A DNA stretch of 64,000 bases from Sulfuriferula sp047300855 (GTDB lineage: Bacteria > Pseudomonadota > Gammaproteobacteria > Burkholderiales > Sulfuriferulaceae), in assembly GCF_047300855.1 (NCBI RefSeq), contig NZ_CP170197.1, positions 992,001-1,056,000 on the forward strand, written 5' to 3'. Positions 55,429 through 63,466 of this stretch are shown one piece after another; the first letter of the stretch is position 1, and every line of letters starts with the position of its first letter. The position numbers and the translations under genes are program-made. Under the pieces are notes generated by a model. The model searched no databases. It saw only the letters and a list, made by a program, of their open reading frames with translations, and was not told the DNA's origin.

Positions 55429-57657
55429 ATGATTCGCCGTATCCAGCATATAAAGTCATTTGGAGTGTTTGACGACTTTCAATGGCCTAACAGTCTTCCA
55501 GAATTCAAACAGTTCAATCTGATATATGGCTGGAACTATTCTGGTAAGACGACCCTGTCCCGTGCCTTTAGGTGTTTTGAGCAGAAGCAGCCGCATGTGG
55601 ACTTCGCTGGCGCGCAAGTGCAACTCAAAGATCAAGACGGAGCTGTTCACCATCTGTCCGTTCCGCATACCGCTCCCGTGTTCCGGGTTTTTAACAGCGA
55701 CTTTGTCAGCGACAATCTCAGCTTTGAAGCCGGGAGCGCGACGCCTGTTTTAGTCTTGGGTGCAGAGGACATTGAGAAGCAGGAAGCACTGAAAGCAAAA
55801 GCCGCTGAGCGGAAGGTGCTTTCCTTGAGCATAGAGGCAAACAAGAGAAACCGGGAAGATAGGCAGTCAGCTATTGAGAAAGCGCTTCGAGACTATGCGC
55901 GTGACTTTATAAAGAACCCGCTCTCTGTGCCGAATTACGACAAGACTCGCTTCGAGCCGAAGGTCATCGAGTGCAAGTTCGCCCCAGGAAAATATCTGCT
56001 GGGGGATGACGCATTGGCTGAATGCCTTGCGGTGTATCGTTCGACTGACAAGAAACCAACTCTTTCTACAAAAGTACTGGCGCTCTCTCCAGTAGCAGAT
56101 CTGACGAAAAAGGCGGCATCCATTCTGGCGAGGGTCGTTACTTCTAATATTCAAATTTCCCGACTCAAGGAAAATCCAGCGGTTGAGAAATGGGTCAAGG
56201 ATGGCCGACCACTGCACGATGGAAAGGATGCCTGCCAGTTCTGCGGCCAACCGCTTCCCGCCGATTTGATGGCCCACCTCGCCGGGCACTTCTCTGCCGA
56301 TTATGACGACTTGATGTCAGAGTTGAAATCCGCGGCGAATAGCATTCAGGTTGCTCAAAAGGATGCGATTACGCTCGACCACAAATCCGATTTCTATTCG
56401 GAGTTGTCAGAGCGATTTACCGCTGAAAAAGACCAACTGGATGAATTGCTAGAAGCCCGCAGGGCTGCGCTGAAAAGTCTTGATGAAGCCATGACTGTAA
56501 AGCAGACCAAGGCGTTTACGAGTCTTGAATGTCCGGCGGTTGACGATCCAGATCCTCGAATCGTCAGCGCGGTTCAAGCTATCAACAAAATCATAGCAGA
56601 GCACAACTACCGGACGGCAGAATTCGACAGAAATCGCCAGGAGGTTTTCACCAAGCTTGAAAAACACTATGCAGCGTTATTTGTAGGCGACCAGAAATAC
56701 AACGAACAACTCCAGCAAATTGAGGGCCTGAATACTACGATTACCGGACAGGCTAAAAAAATAAACGAACTAGATGTCGAAATTCGCACACTTGAACAGG
56801 CTCTTTCTGAGGCCTCGAAGGGAGCGGAGCGAATTAACGAATTGCTCGCCGCATACTTTGGCAAGAATGATTTGCGGATCAAGGTATCGGCAGACAAGCG
56901 TTTTCAAATTATCCGAGACGGTGTCATTGCCAAGAATTTAAGCGAAGGAGAGAAGACGGCAATTGCGTTCGCTCACTTCATCACCCGTGTTCAGGACGGA
57001 CGACATCCGCTGGCTGACACAAGGGTTGTTATTGATGACCCGATTTCCAGCTTGGATACGAATCATCTTTTCAATACTTACGCCCTGATTAAGACGCAGT
57101 TGTCAGATTGCTGCCAGCTATTCATTTCGACACATAGTTTCGAGTTCTACAATCTCATCCGTGAGTGGGTTGGCGATGATGAGAAAGACACGAAAAAACC
57201 CCAGGCCGACTGGAAAAAGTGGGGCATATTTCTCGTTAAACGGACTGACTCTGGGAAATCTGAACTGGAGGAAATACCCAAAGTACTTTTAAAGTTCAAA
57301 TCCGAATACCACTATCTTTTCTCGACGCTCTACCACTTTGAGAAAAACGGAGCAGATGATTTTGACAACCTTCTTAGTCTGCCCAATGTTGTTCGGCGAT
57401 TCATGGAGGCTTTTGGCGGAATAATGATCCCATTGTCAACGGGGCTGAGGGGCAAGATGGAGCGTCTTTTCTCCGATCCGGTGGAGCGCGAGCGTGTTTG
57501 GAAGTTTATCAACTACTATTCGCACAACACCACAATTACACGTTCGCTCACGATTCCCGATACGAGCGAATGTAAGGCGGTTGTTCAAGCTTGTCTAAAA
57601 GCAGTCAGTGAATGGAATGCGCAGTATTACGCAGACCTTGAGTCGGAGGTCGGCTGA
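55429..57657 (+). CDS. rloC: RloC/PrrC-like AAA_13 ATPase, putative anticodon nuclease
   Basis: A 742-residue SMC/ABC-like ATPase. Walker A is GWNYSGKT (34-41). A long coiled region follows (about 110-470), with a Cys-x2-Cys at C269/C272 (CQFC) that could be a zinc hook. The signature NLSEGEKTAIAF is near 503-514, Walker B VVIDDPISSLD near 533-543, and an ISTHSFEF switch follows. The C-terminus has R656-x3-E660 (VVRRFMEAF) and H699 (YYSHN), 39 residues on; the R-x3-E...H order is that of the catalytic triad of PrrC and RloC anticodon nucleases, for which PrrC has R320, E324 and H356. It sits between hsdS and hsdR, as known PrrC and RloC genes do. The nuclease role is inferred; the ATPase family is firm. 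Confidence 0.7.
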   Translation: MIRRIQHIKSFGVFDDFQWPNSLPEFKQFNLIYGWNYSGKTTLSRAFRCFEQKQPHVDFAGAQVQLKDQDGAVHHLSVPHTAPVFRVFNSDFVSDNLSFEAGSATPVLVLGAEDIEKQEALKAKAAERKVLSLSIEANKRNREDRQSAIEKALRDYARDFIKNPLSVPNYDKTRFEPKVIECKFAPGKYLLGDDALAECLAVYRSTDKKPTLSTKVLALSPVADLTKKAASILARVVTSNIQISRLKENPAVEKWVKDGRPLHDGKDACQFCGQPLPADLMAHLAGHFSADYDDLMSELKSAANSIQVAQKDAITLDHKSDFYSELSERFTAEKDQLDELLEARRAALKSLDEAMTVKQTKAFTSLECPAVDDPDPRIVSAVQAINKIIAEHNYRTAEFDRNRQEVFTKLEKHYAALFVGDQKYNEQLQQIEGLNTTITGQAKKINELDVEIRTLEQALSEASKGAERINELLAAYFGKNDLRIKVSADKRFQIIRDGVIAKNLSEGEKTAIAFAHFITRVQDGRHPLADTRVVIDDPISSLDTNHLFNTYALIKTQLSDCCQLFISTHSFEFYNLIREWVGDDEKDTKKPQADWKKWGIFLVKRTDSGKSELEEIPKVLLKFKSEYHYLFSTLYHFEKNGADDFDNLLSLPNVVRRFMEAFGGIMIPLSTGLRGKMERLFSDPVERERVWKFINYYSHNTTITRSLTIPDTSECKAVVQACLKAVSEWNAQYYADLESEVG

Positions 57658-57670
57658 GAGCTAATTTCAT

Positions 57671-57946
57671 ATGGGTACCTATTCATACCTTTTAGACCTC
57701 TCCTTCATTCAGTGCTTCCCTTTTTGCGATGGGAAAAGTAGCATCTTTTCCCATCAAAACTACTTGCTCAGACTTGTGCATCCGCCTAATAAAAAAGCAA
57801 TTTCACGAATACACCTGCTTGGCACGGGTTGGGCGTTCTCGCCGAATAATTCCGTCGAGGGTTTTAGCCGAGATCAGATTGAATACGCGCTGGTGGGATT
57901 GCGTCGCGAGCAGAAGATATGCCGTATCTACTGGGAGCGCGGCTGA
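57671..57946 (+). CDS. Small uncharacterised ORF in the hsd locus
   Basis: A possible 91-residue product whose TGA shares bases with the ATG of the next gene (TGATG). The C-terminal half (GTGWAFSPNNSVEGFSRDQIEYALVG read in parts, ending RREQKICRIYWERG) loosely resembles the winged-helix start of AbiEi/DUF6088-type antitoxins, which usually continues with GLYDRP. It could be a truncated remnant. The N-terminal half shows nothing recognisable, and there is only a weak ribosome-binding site. It may equally be a chance frame. Confidence 0.3.
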   Translation: MGTYSYLLDLSFIQCFPFCDGKSSIFSHQNYLLRLVHPPNKKAISRIHLLGTGWAFSPNNSVEGFSRDQIEYALVGLRREQKICRIYWERG

Positions 57947-59349
57947 TGGATATTTTGCGGCTTCTATCGCTCGCTGAAAGCAAGACGCTTGAGTTCAAGC
58001 GTGAGTTGTCGTCGCCGAAGCCGGTGTTGCGCACGCTGGTGGCTTTTGCCAATACGGCTGGCGGGACGCTGATTATTGGCAAGTCGGATGATGGGGAAAT
58101 TGTCGGGGTAGATGATGTCCTGGCTGAAGAGGAGCGGCTGGCCAGTCTGATTGCCGACAGTATCGCGCCTGCGATGATGCCCGAGATCGAGGCGATCACC
58201 GTGGAAGATAAAACGCTGTTGCTGGTACGCGTGGCTCATTGGCCGGGGCCGTTTTACCTGAAGGAGATGGGGCCGGTAGATGGGGTGTATGTGCGGCTGG
58301 GTTCCACCAACCGCAAGGCGGATGCGGCCATGCTGGCAGAGCTGGAGCGTTTTCGCAGCAACCACTCGTTTGATCAGTTGCCTTGCGCTGAGGCCGGAGC
58401 AGAGGCGCTGGATGATGCTTTGATCCACCGCTGGTTTGAGACCATCGGCAAAGAGATGCGCACATCCGATCTGGAATCAATGGAGATTCTGGTGCCGCAA
58501 GGCTCACGCAAGGTGGTTTCCAATGGCGGCATGATTCTCTTTGGCCGCGAGGAAGTACGAAACCGCTATTTCCCGGATGCCAATGTCTCTTGTGCCCTGT
58601 TTCACGGCGCGACCAAAAGCCGCTTTCTTGATCGAAAGGATTTCGGGGGTGGCATCTTTGGTGCGCTGGAAGAGGTGCCGAAATTCATTGCCCGTAATAC
58701 GCGCCTGGCGGCGAAGATCGAGAATATTCGTCGGCAGGATATTCCGGAGTATTCGTTAGTGGCTGTGCGTGAAGTGCTCATCAATGCCTTGGCGCACGCC
58801 GATTATGGTGTTACCGGTATGCGCCTGTTCGTATCCATCTTTTCCGACCGGCTGGAGATACAGAACCCCGGCATGTTGCCTTTTGGCATGACACTGGAGG
58901 ATTTTAAATCGGGCGTCAGCCGGGTGCGCAATCGCGTGATCGCGCAGGTGCTGCACCGGCTGGAGATCATGGAGCGCTGGGGCAGCGGCTATGAGCGGAT
59001 TCGCGAAGCCTGCCGCGAAGGCGGTTATCCGGAACCGGAATGGCAGGAAATGGGCATGTGTACGCGCGTCATCTTCCGTCCGCATCCTGATGTCGCAGCC
59101 AGTGAGCCTGCAAATGAGCCTGTAAATGAACCTGTAAATGAGCCTGTAAATGAACGGCAACGCTGGTTCATGGAGCAGCTCCAGCGCGGTGGGCAGGTAA
59201 AAGCCGAGGACATCGTGAGTCAATGGCAGGTCAGTCTGGCGACGGCTAAACGAGACATTGCATCGCTACGAGAAAAAGAACTAATCGAGTTCATCGGGGC
59301 TGCCAAGACGGGTAGCTATCGGCTGAAAATGTCAGGAAAGAATCGCTAA
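57946..59349 (+). CDS. AlbA_2/HATPase_c_4 DNA-binding protein with C-terminal winged helix
   Basis: About 467 residues from the ATG at 57946; a longer frame from 57919 is possible. The N-terminal Schlafen AlbA_2 domain (about 5-125) has the signature LAESKTLEFKREL, followed by FANTAGGTLIIGKSDDGEIVG. A HATPase_c_4 domain (about 265-385) contains VREVLINALAHADYG and ERWGSGYERI. A tandem repeat of NEPV (about 390-403) forms a flexible linker to a C-terminal winged helix (about 404-467). Such proteins are frequent in defence islands and often annotated as transcriptional regulators. A role in regulating or aiding the type I system is inferred from position, 2 bases before hsdR. Confidence 0.8.
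   Translation: MDILRLLSLAESKTLEFKRELSSPKPVLRTLVAFANTAGGTLIIGKSDDGEIVGVDDVLAEEERLASLIADSIAPAMMPEIEAITVEDKTLLLVRVAHWPGPFYLKEMGPVDGVYVRLGSTNRKADAAMLAELERFRSNHSFDQLPCAEAGAEALDDALIHRWFETIGKEMRTSDLESMEILVPQGSRKVVSNGGMILFGREEVRNRYFPDANVSCALFHGATKSRFLDRKDFGGGIFGALEEVPKFIARNTRLAAKIENIRRQDIPEYSLVAVREVLINALAHADYGVTGMRLFVSIFSDRLEIQNPGMLPFGMTLEDFKSGVSRVRNRVIAQVLHRLEIMERWGSGYERIREACREGGYPEPEWQEMGMCTRVIFRPHPDVAASEPANEPVNEPVNEPVNERQRWFMEQLQRGGQVKAEDIVSQWQVSLATAKRDIASLREKELIEFIGAAKTGSYRLKMSGKNR
59104..59151 (+). repeat. Four 12-base tandem units encoding NEPV
   Basis: Units of GAGCCTGTAAAT repeat four times with single-base changes (GAGCCTGCAAAT first, GAACCTGTAAAT third). They encode EPAN, EPVN, EPVN, EPVN, a linker between the ATPase-like and winged-helix parts. 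A 12-base unit keeps the frame when copies are gained or lost, so length may vary between strains. Confidence 0.8.
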
Positions 59350-59351
59350 CG

Positions 59352-62300
59352 ATGTCGCCCGGTAACTACTCCGAAGACAGCCTCGTCGAACAACCCGCCA
59401 TCCAGCTCTTTGCCGAACTGGGCTGGGAGACGCTATCCGCTTCGGATGAGGTGATGGGCGCGAGTGGCACGCTTGGCCGCGAGACGAAATCCGAGGTGGT
59501 GCTGACTTCACGTTTGCGCAATGTGCTGACGCGGCTGAACTCATCGCTGCCACCCGAAGCAATTGCCGCCGCCGTGGATGAGTTGTCGCGCGACCGTTCC
59601 GCGATGCTACCTACCGCTGCAAACCGCGAACTGTGGGCGTTGATGCGAGACGGGGTGAAGGTGTCCGTGCCTGACGTGGTGAGGGGAGGGCAGAAGGACG
59701 AGCGAGTGCGGGTGGTGGATTGGGACGATGTAACCGCCAACGATTTCCTGCTGGTGAGCCAGATGACCATCGTCGGCCAGCTATACACCTGCCGTCCGGA
59801 TTTGATCGGCTTCGTGAATGGTCTGCCGTGGGTGGTGATCGAACTGAAGAAGCCGGGCGTACCCGCCAGGCAAGCCTTCGACGGCAATCTCACCAGTTAC
59901 AAGCACGCGCAGAACGGCGTGCCTGCGCTGTTCTGGTCGAATGCCCTGCTGATTGCCTCCAACGGCACCGATAGCCGCGTGGGGTCGCTCACCGCCGATT
60001 GGGAGCGGTTCTTCGAGTGGAAGCGCATTGAGCACGAGGATGAGCCGCGCCGGGTGTCGCTGGAGGTAATGCTGCGCGGGCTGTGCGAACCCTCCCGCCT
60101 GCTGGATATGGCGGAGAACTACACGCTGTTTTCCGAACACAAGAGCGGGCTATCCAAGATCATCGGGCAGAACCATCAGTTCATCGGCGTGAATAACGCC
60201 ATCCGCGCCATGCTCAAGGCGCGCGAGGAAGGCCACGGGCGCGGTGGTGTGTTCTGGCAAACGCAGGGTTCCGGCAAGAGCTTTTCCATGGTGTTCTTCG
60301 CGCAAAAGGTGCTGCGCAAGGTTCCGGGCAACTGGACATTCGTCATTGTCACTGACCGGGTGGAACTGGACGATCAAATCGCCAGGACTTTCGCCGCCTG
60401 CGGCGCGGTGAGCGATGCGCAGGTCAGCCACGCACAAAGCGGCGCACAGCTACGTGAGCTGCTTTCCGGAAATAACCGCTATGTGTTCACGCTGATCCAC
60501 AAGTTCCAGACTTCCGAGGTGCTGTGCGACCGGCGCGATGTGATCGTGCTGACCGACGAGGCGCACCGCAGCCAGTACGACACGCTGGCGTTGAACATGC
60601 GCGCTGCGCTGCCGAATGCGATGTTCATTGCATTCACCGGCACGCCGCTGATCGCCGGAGAGGAACGCACGCGCGAGGTGTTCGGCGATTACGTTTCCAT
60701 CTACGATTTCCAGCAGTCCGTTGAGGATGGCGCGACCGTGCCGCTGTTCTACGAGAACCGCACGCCGGAACTGCATCTTGATAATCCCGACCTGAACGAT
60801 GACATCTACGCGCTGATCGAGAACGCCGAGCTTTCCGAAGATGCCGAGAAGAAGCTGGAACGCGAGCTGGGGCGGCAGTATCACCTCATCACCCGCGACG
60901 ACCGGCTGGATACGGTGGCGCAGGACATCGTGACCCATTTTCTCGGACGCGGATTCCAGGGCAAGGCGATGGTGGTGTCCATCGACAAGGCCACCGCGCT
61001 GCGCATGTACAACAAGGTGCGCCAATTCTGGCCGAAAGACGACGAAACCGATATGGCGGTGGTGGTGTCGCCAGGGCAGAATGAAATCGAGCAGATGGCG
61101 AAGCTGGGCATCGACATCGTGCCGCACCGCAAGCGCATGAATGAGGAGGATCTGGCTGAAAAGTTTAAAGCCCCCAACAATCCGCTGCGTCTGGTGTTCG
61201 TGTGTGCGATGTGGCTGACCGGTTTCGATGCGCCCAGCTGTTCAACGATCTATCTCGACAAGCCGATGCGCAACCACACGCTGATGCAAACTATCGCCCG
61301 CGCTAACCGTGTGTATCCCGGAAAACACAGCGGCTTGATCGTGGACTATGCCAACGTGTTCGCTTCGTTGGAGAAAGCGCTGGCGATTTATGGCAAAGGC
61401 GGCGGTGGCGAGATGCCGGTGCGCGACAAGAAGGCGCTGGCGGATGAGCTGCGCTATGCGGTGAATGACGCGAATGTTTATTGTCTGGAACACGGCGTTG
61501 CGCTGGCGGAAATTGAAACCATGCCAACGGCCAACTTTGCGCAGGCTGGGGCTATCAAGGATGCGGCAGACAGGCTGATGGCGCCGGAGACGATCAAGCG
61601 CGATTTCCTCGCGCTGGCGGCATTGGCCAGCAGCTTGTATTGTGCATTGAAGCCTGACCCGGTGGCGGTCGAGTTTGCGCAGCGTTGCGGTTGCCTGGCC
61701 GCGATTGCCGAATGCATCCGCACCGTGACCGAACCGCCGGATATTTCGCACATCATGCAAGGCATACAGGACTTGCTGGACGAATCTATCGCTGCCGAAC
61801 CGTTCAAGATTCGGCAACCTGCGCAAGGCTACGGTCAGATTGATTTGTCCAGGATTGACTTCGCGGCGTTACGCAAGCGCTTCGAGGACAAGAAGCCAAG
61901 CAATACCGATGTCGAGCGGCTAAAGGCAGCGGTGCGCGCGCAACTGGAACGCATGGTGCGCCTCAACCCGACGCGTGCTGATTATCTGGAAAAATTCCAG
62001 GCATTGATCGAAAGCTACAACTCGGGCAGCCGCAATATCGATGAAATTTTCAAGGAGCTGCTGGCATTGTCCACTGTTCTGACGGAAGAACAGACACGCC
62101 ATGTGCGCGAAAACCTGAGCGAAGAAGAACTCACGATCCTGGATATTCTCACCCGGCCTGCGCCGGAGCTCACCACCGAAGAACGTGAAGAGGTAAAGAA
62201 GGTTGCGCACATTTTGCTGGAAAAGCTGCATAAGCTGCTTGTGCTGGGCTGGCGGCAAAAGATTGCTACTCGCGCGCGTGTGAAAATCGAGATCGAAAAC

Positions 62301-62423
62301 GCGCTTGATGAAGGTTTGCCGCGCGCTTATTCCAAGGAAATTTACGCAGTCAAATGCGCTGCGGTTTTCGAGCATGTGTATCAAAGCTATCAGGGCGAAG
62401 GGCGTAGCGTTTATTCTGTGTGA
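59352..62423 (+). CDS. hsdR: Type I restriction endonuclease subunit HsdR
   Basis: A 1023-residue motor-nuclease. The PD-(D/E)xK nuclease site is in RPDLIGF...VIELKK (D150, E164, K166). The SF2 motor has Walker A TQGSGKSFS (about 305-312) and DEAH (402-405, in TDEAHRSQ), plus later helicase motifs (AFTGTPLI, QTIARANRVYPGK). The C-terminal helical part binds the methyltransferase core. All sites look intact, so the system is probably active. It is the last hsd gene, 2 bases after the AlbA_2 gene, and the hsdM-hsdS-accessory-hsdR order agrees with an R-linked accessory arrangement. Confidence 0.95.
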   Translation: MSPGNYSEDSLVEQPAIQLFAELGWETLSASDEVMGASGTLGRETKSEVVLTSRLRNVLTRLNSSLPPEAIAAAVDELSRDRSAMLPTAANRELWALMRDGVKVSVPDVVRGGQKDERVRVVDWDDVTANDFLLVSQMTIVGQLYTCRPDLIGFVNGLPWVVIELKKPGVPARQAFDGNLTSYKHAQNGVPALFWSNALLIASNGTDSRVGSLTADWERFFEWKRIEHEDEPRRVSLEVMLRGLCEPSRLLDMAENYTLFSEHKSGLSKIIGQNHQFIGVNNAIRAMLKAREEGHGRGGVFWQTQGSGKSFSMVFFAQKVLRKVPGNWTFVIVTDRVELDDQIARTFAACGAVSDAQVSHAQSGAQLRELLSGNNRYVFTLIHKFQTSEVLCDRRDVIVLTDEAHRSQYDTLALNMRAALPNAMFIAFTGTPLIAGEERTREVFGDYVSIYDFQQSVEDGATVPLFYENRTPELHLDNPDLNDDIYALIENAELSEDAEKKLERELGRQYHLITRDDRLDTVAQDIVTHFLGRGFQGKAMVVSIDKATALRMYNKVRQFWPKDDETDMAVVVSPGQNEIEQMAKLGIDIVPHRKRMNEEDLAEKFKAPNNPLRLVFVCAMWLTGFDAPSCSTIYLDKPMRNHTLMQTIARANRVYPGKHSGLIVDYANVFASLEKALAIYGKGGGGEMPVRDKKALADELRYAVNDANVYCLEHGVALAEIETMPTANFAQAGAIKDAADRLMAPETIKRDFLALAALASSLYCALKPDPVAVEFAQRCGCLAAIAECIRTVTEPPDISHIMQGIQDLLDESIAAEPFKIRQPAQGYGQIDLSRIDFAALRKRFEDKKPSNTDVERLKAAVRAQLERMVRLNPTRADYLEKFQALIESYNSGSRNIDEIFKELLALSTVLTEEQTRHVRENLSEEELTILDILTRPAPELTTEEREEVKKVAHILLEKLHKLLVLGWRQKIATRARVKIEIENALDEGLPRAYSKEIYAVKCAAVFEHVYQSYQGEGRSVYSV

Positions 62424-62635
62424 CTGGATGTGGTTGAGAGCGCCGCTTTGCATCGGTGCATGCTTATGGATTTGTCGGCTGCGTGAATCTATGCAAATAT
62501 TTTAAGTCACCATCCGGCGCAATGCATTTCGCCTATTGGCGCCCGGCGTTTTTCGGGTTTCAGGCCAACAGATTTTTCCGCCATGCTGTCGCACGACGAA
62601 AAAATGCTATTCGCTATTCCCTTTCGGAGAATACT

Positions 62636-62941
62636 TTGATTACTTGTTATCTTCGCTATGTGATCGATCCTTTCAAGCTCAAGGAATTTGAGACCTACGG
62701 AAAGATGTGGATACCGCTGGTCGAGAAGTTCGGTGGCAAGCATCATGGCTATTTCATGCCTCACGAAGGCGCCAACAATATCGCCCTTGCCCTGTTTTCT
62801 TTTCCTTCGCTGGCAGCCTATGAAACATATCGCACCCAGGCGGCGAACGATCCGGAATGCCAGGCCGCGATGCGCTACTACCAGGAAACAAAGTGCTTCA
62901 TCAGCTATGAGCGCTCTTTCATGCGGCCTGTATTCGAGTAG
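62636..62941 (+). CDS. NIPSNAP family protein
   Basis: About 101 residues. The likely start is TTG at 62636 with GGAGA 6 bases before it; an in-frame ATG at 62456 would add a 60-residue tail not found in the family. LITCYLRYVIDPFKLKEFE, HHGYFMPHEGANNIAL, FPSLAAYETYR and ISYERSFMRPVF are typical NIPSNAP text. The fold is a dimeric alpha-beta barrel, and no function is known for bacterial members. Confidence 0.85.
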   Translation: MITCYLRYVIDPFKLKEFETYGKMWIPLVEKFGGKHHGYFMPHEGANNIALALFSFPSLAAYETYRTQAANDPECQAAMRYYQETKCFISYERSFMRPVFE

Positions 62942-62996
62942 TCGCGAAGCCTGAAGAATTATTCGGCTGGACCATAATTAAACCGAAGGAAATCGG

Positions 62997-63398
62997 ATGC
63001 CCTATTTGAACGCCAGAATTTGTGCTCCGCAATCTCCTGAAACCACGAACAAGATTGCCGATTTTCTTACCGAACTCACGGCTGAAGTATTGGGAAAAAA
63101 GAAGGAGCTCACCTCGGTTGCAATCGAGTATGTGTCAGCCAGCGAGTGGTTCATAGGCGGCACTTCACTCGACTCACAGGGTTTGGCAACTTTTTATCTC
63201 GACATCAAGATTACTGAAGGCACCAACACAAAAAACCAGAAGGCCGATTATATTCAAAAAGTATTCGCTGCCTTCGAGTCGGTTCTGGGTAGTCTCAATC
63301 CGGCGAGTTATATCGTCATCCATGAGGTTCGGGCGGATTCCTGGGGTTATGAAGGCGCAACCCAGGAGTTCCGTTACATCAAGGGAAAGACTCTTTAG
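62997..63398 (+). CDS. Tautomerase-family protein (4-oxalocrotonate tautomerase-like)
   Basis: A 133-residue protein. The mature N-terminus would be Pro2 (MPYLNARI), the catalytic base in the tautomerase superfamily, and two beta-alpha-beta units are suggested by LTELTAEVLGKKKELTSVAIEYV and the second half. The length is that of fused or longer tautomerases rather than the 60-residue 4-OT. The substrate is unknown. AAGGAAAT lies just before the ATG. Confidence 0.7.
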   Translation: MPYLNARICAPQSPETTNKIADFLTELTAEVLGKKKELTSVAIEYVSASEWFIGGTSLDSQGLATFYLDIKITEGTNTKNQKADYIQKVFAAFESVLGSLNPASYIVIHEVRADSWGYEGATQEFRYIKGKTL

Positions 63399-63453
63399 AC
63401 GCTCCCGGAAAATCAGTTGCTGCAACGCTGTATCAATACCCAAAGGGCGTCGC

Positions 63454-63459
63454 TATAAT
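63454..63459 (+). promoter_or_regulatory. Candidate -10 box (TATAAT) of nadK
   Basis: A perfect TATAAT ends 7 bases before the nadK ATG at 63467. Transcription would start about at the ATG itself, and no ribosome-binding site is present. No convincing -35 box is visible at 16-18 bases. Confidence 0.35.
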
Positions 63460-63466
63460 TCCGCTC

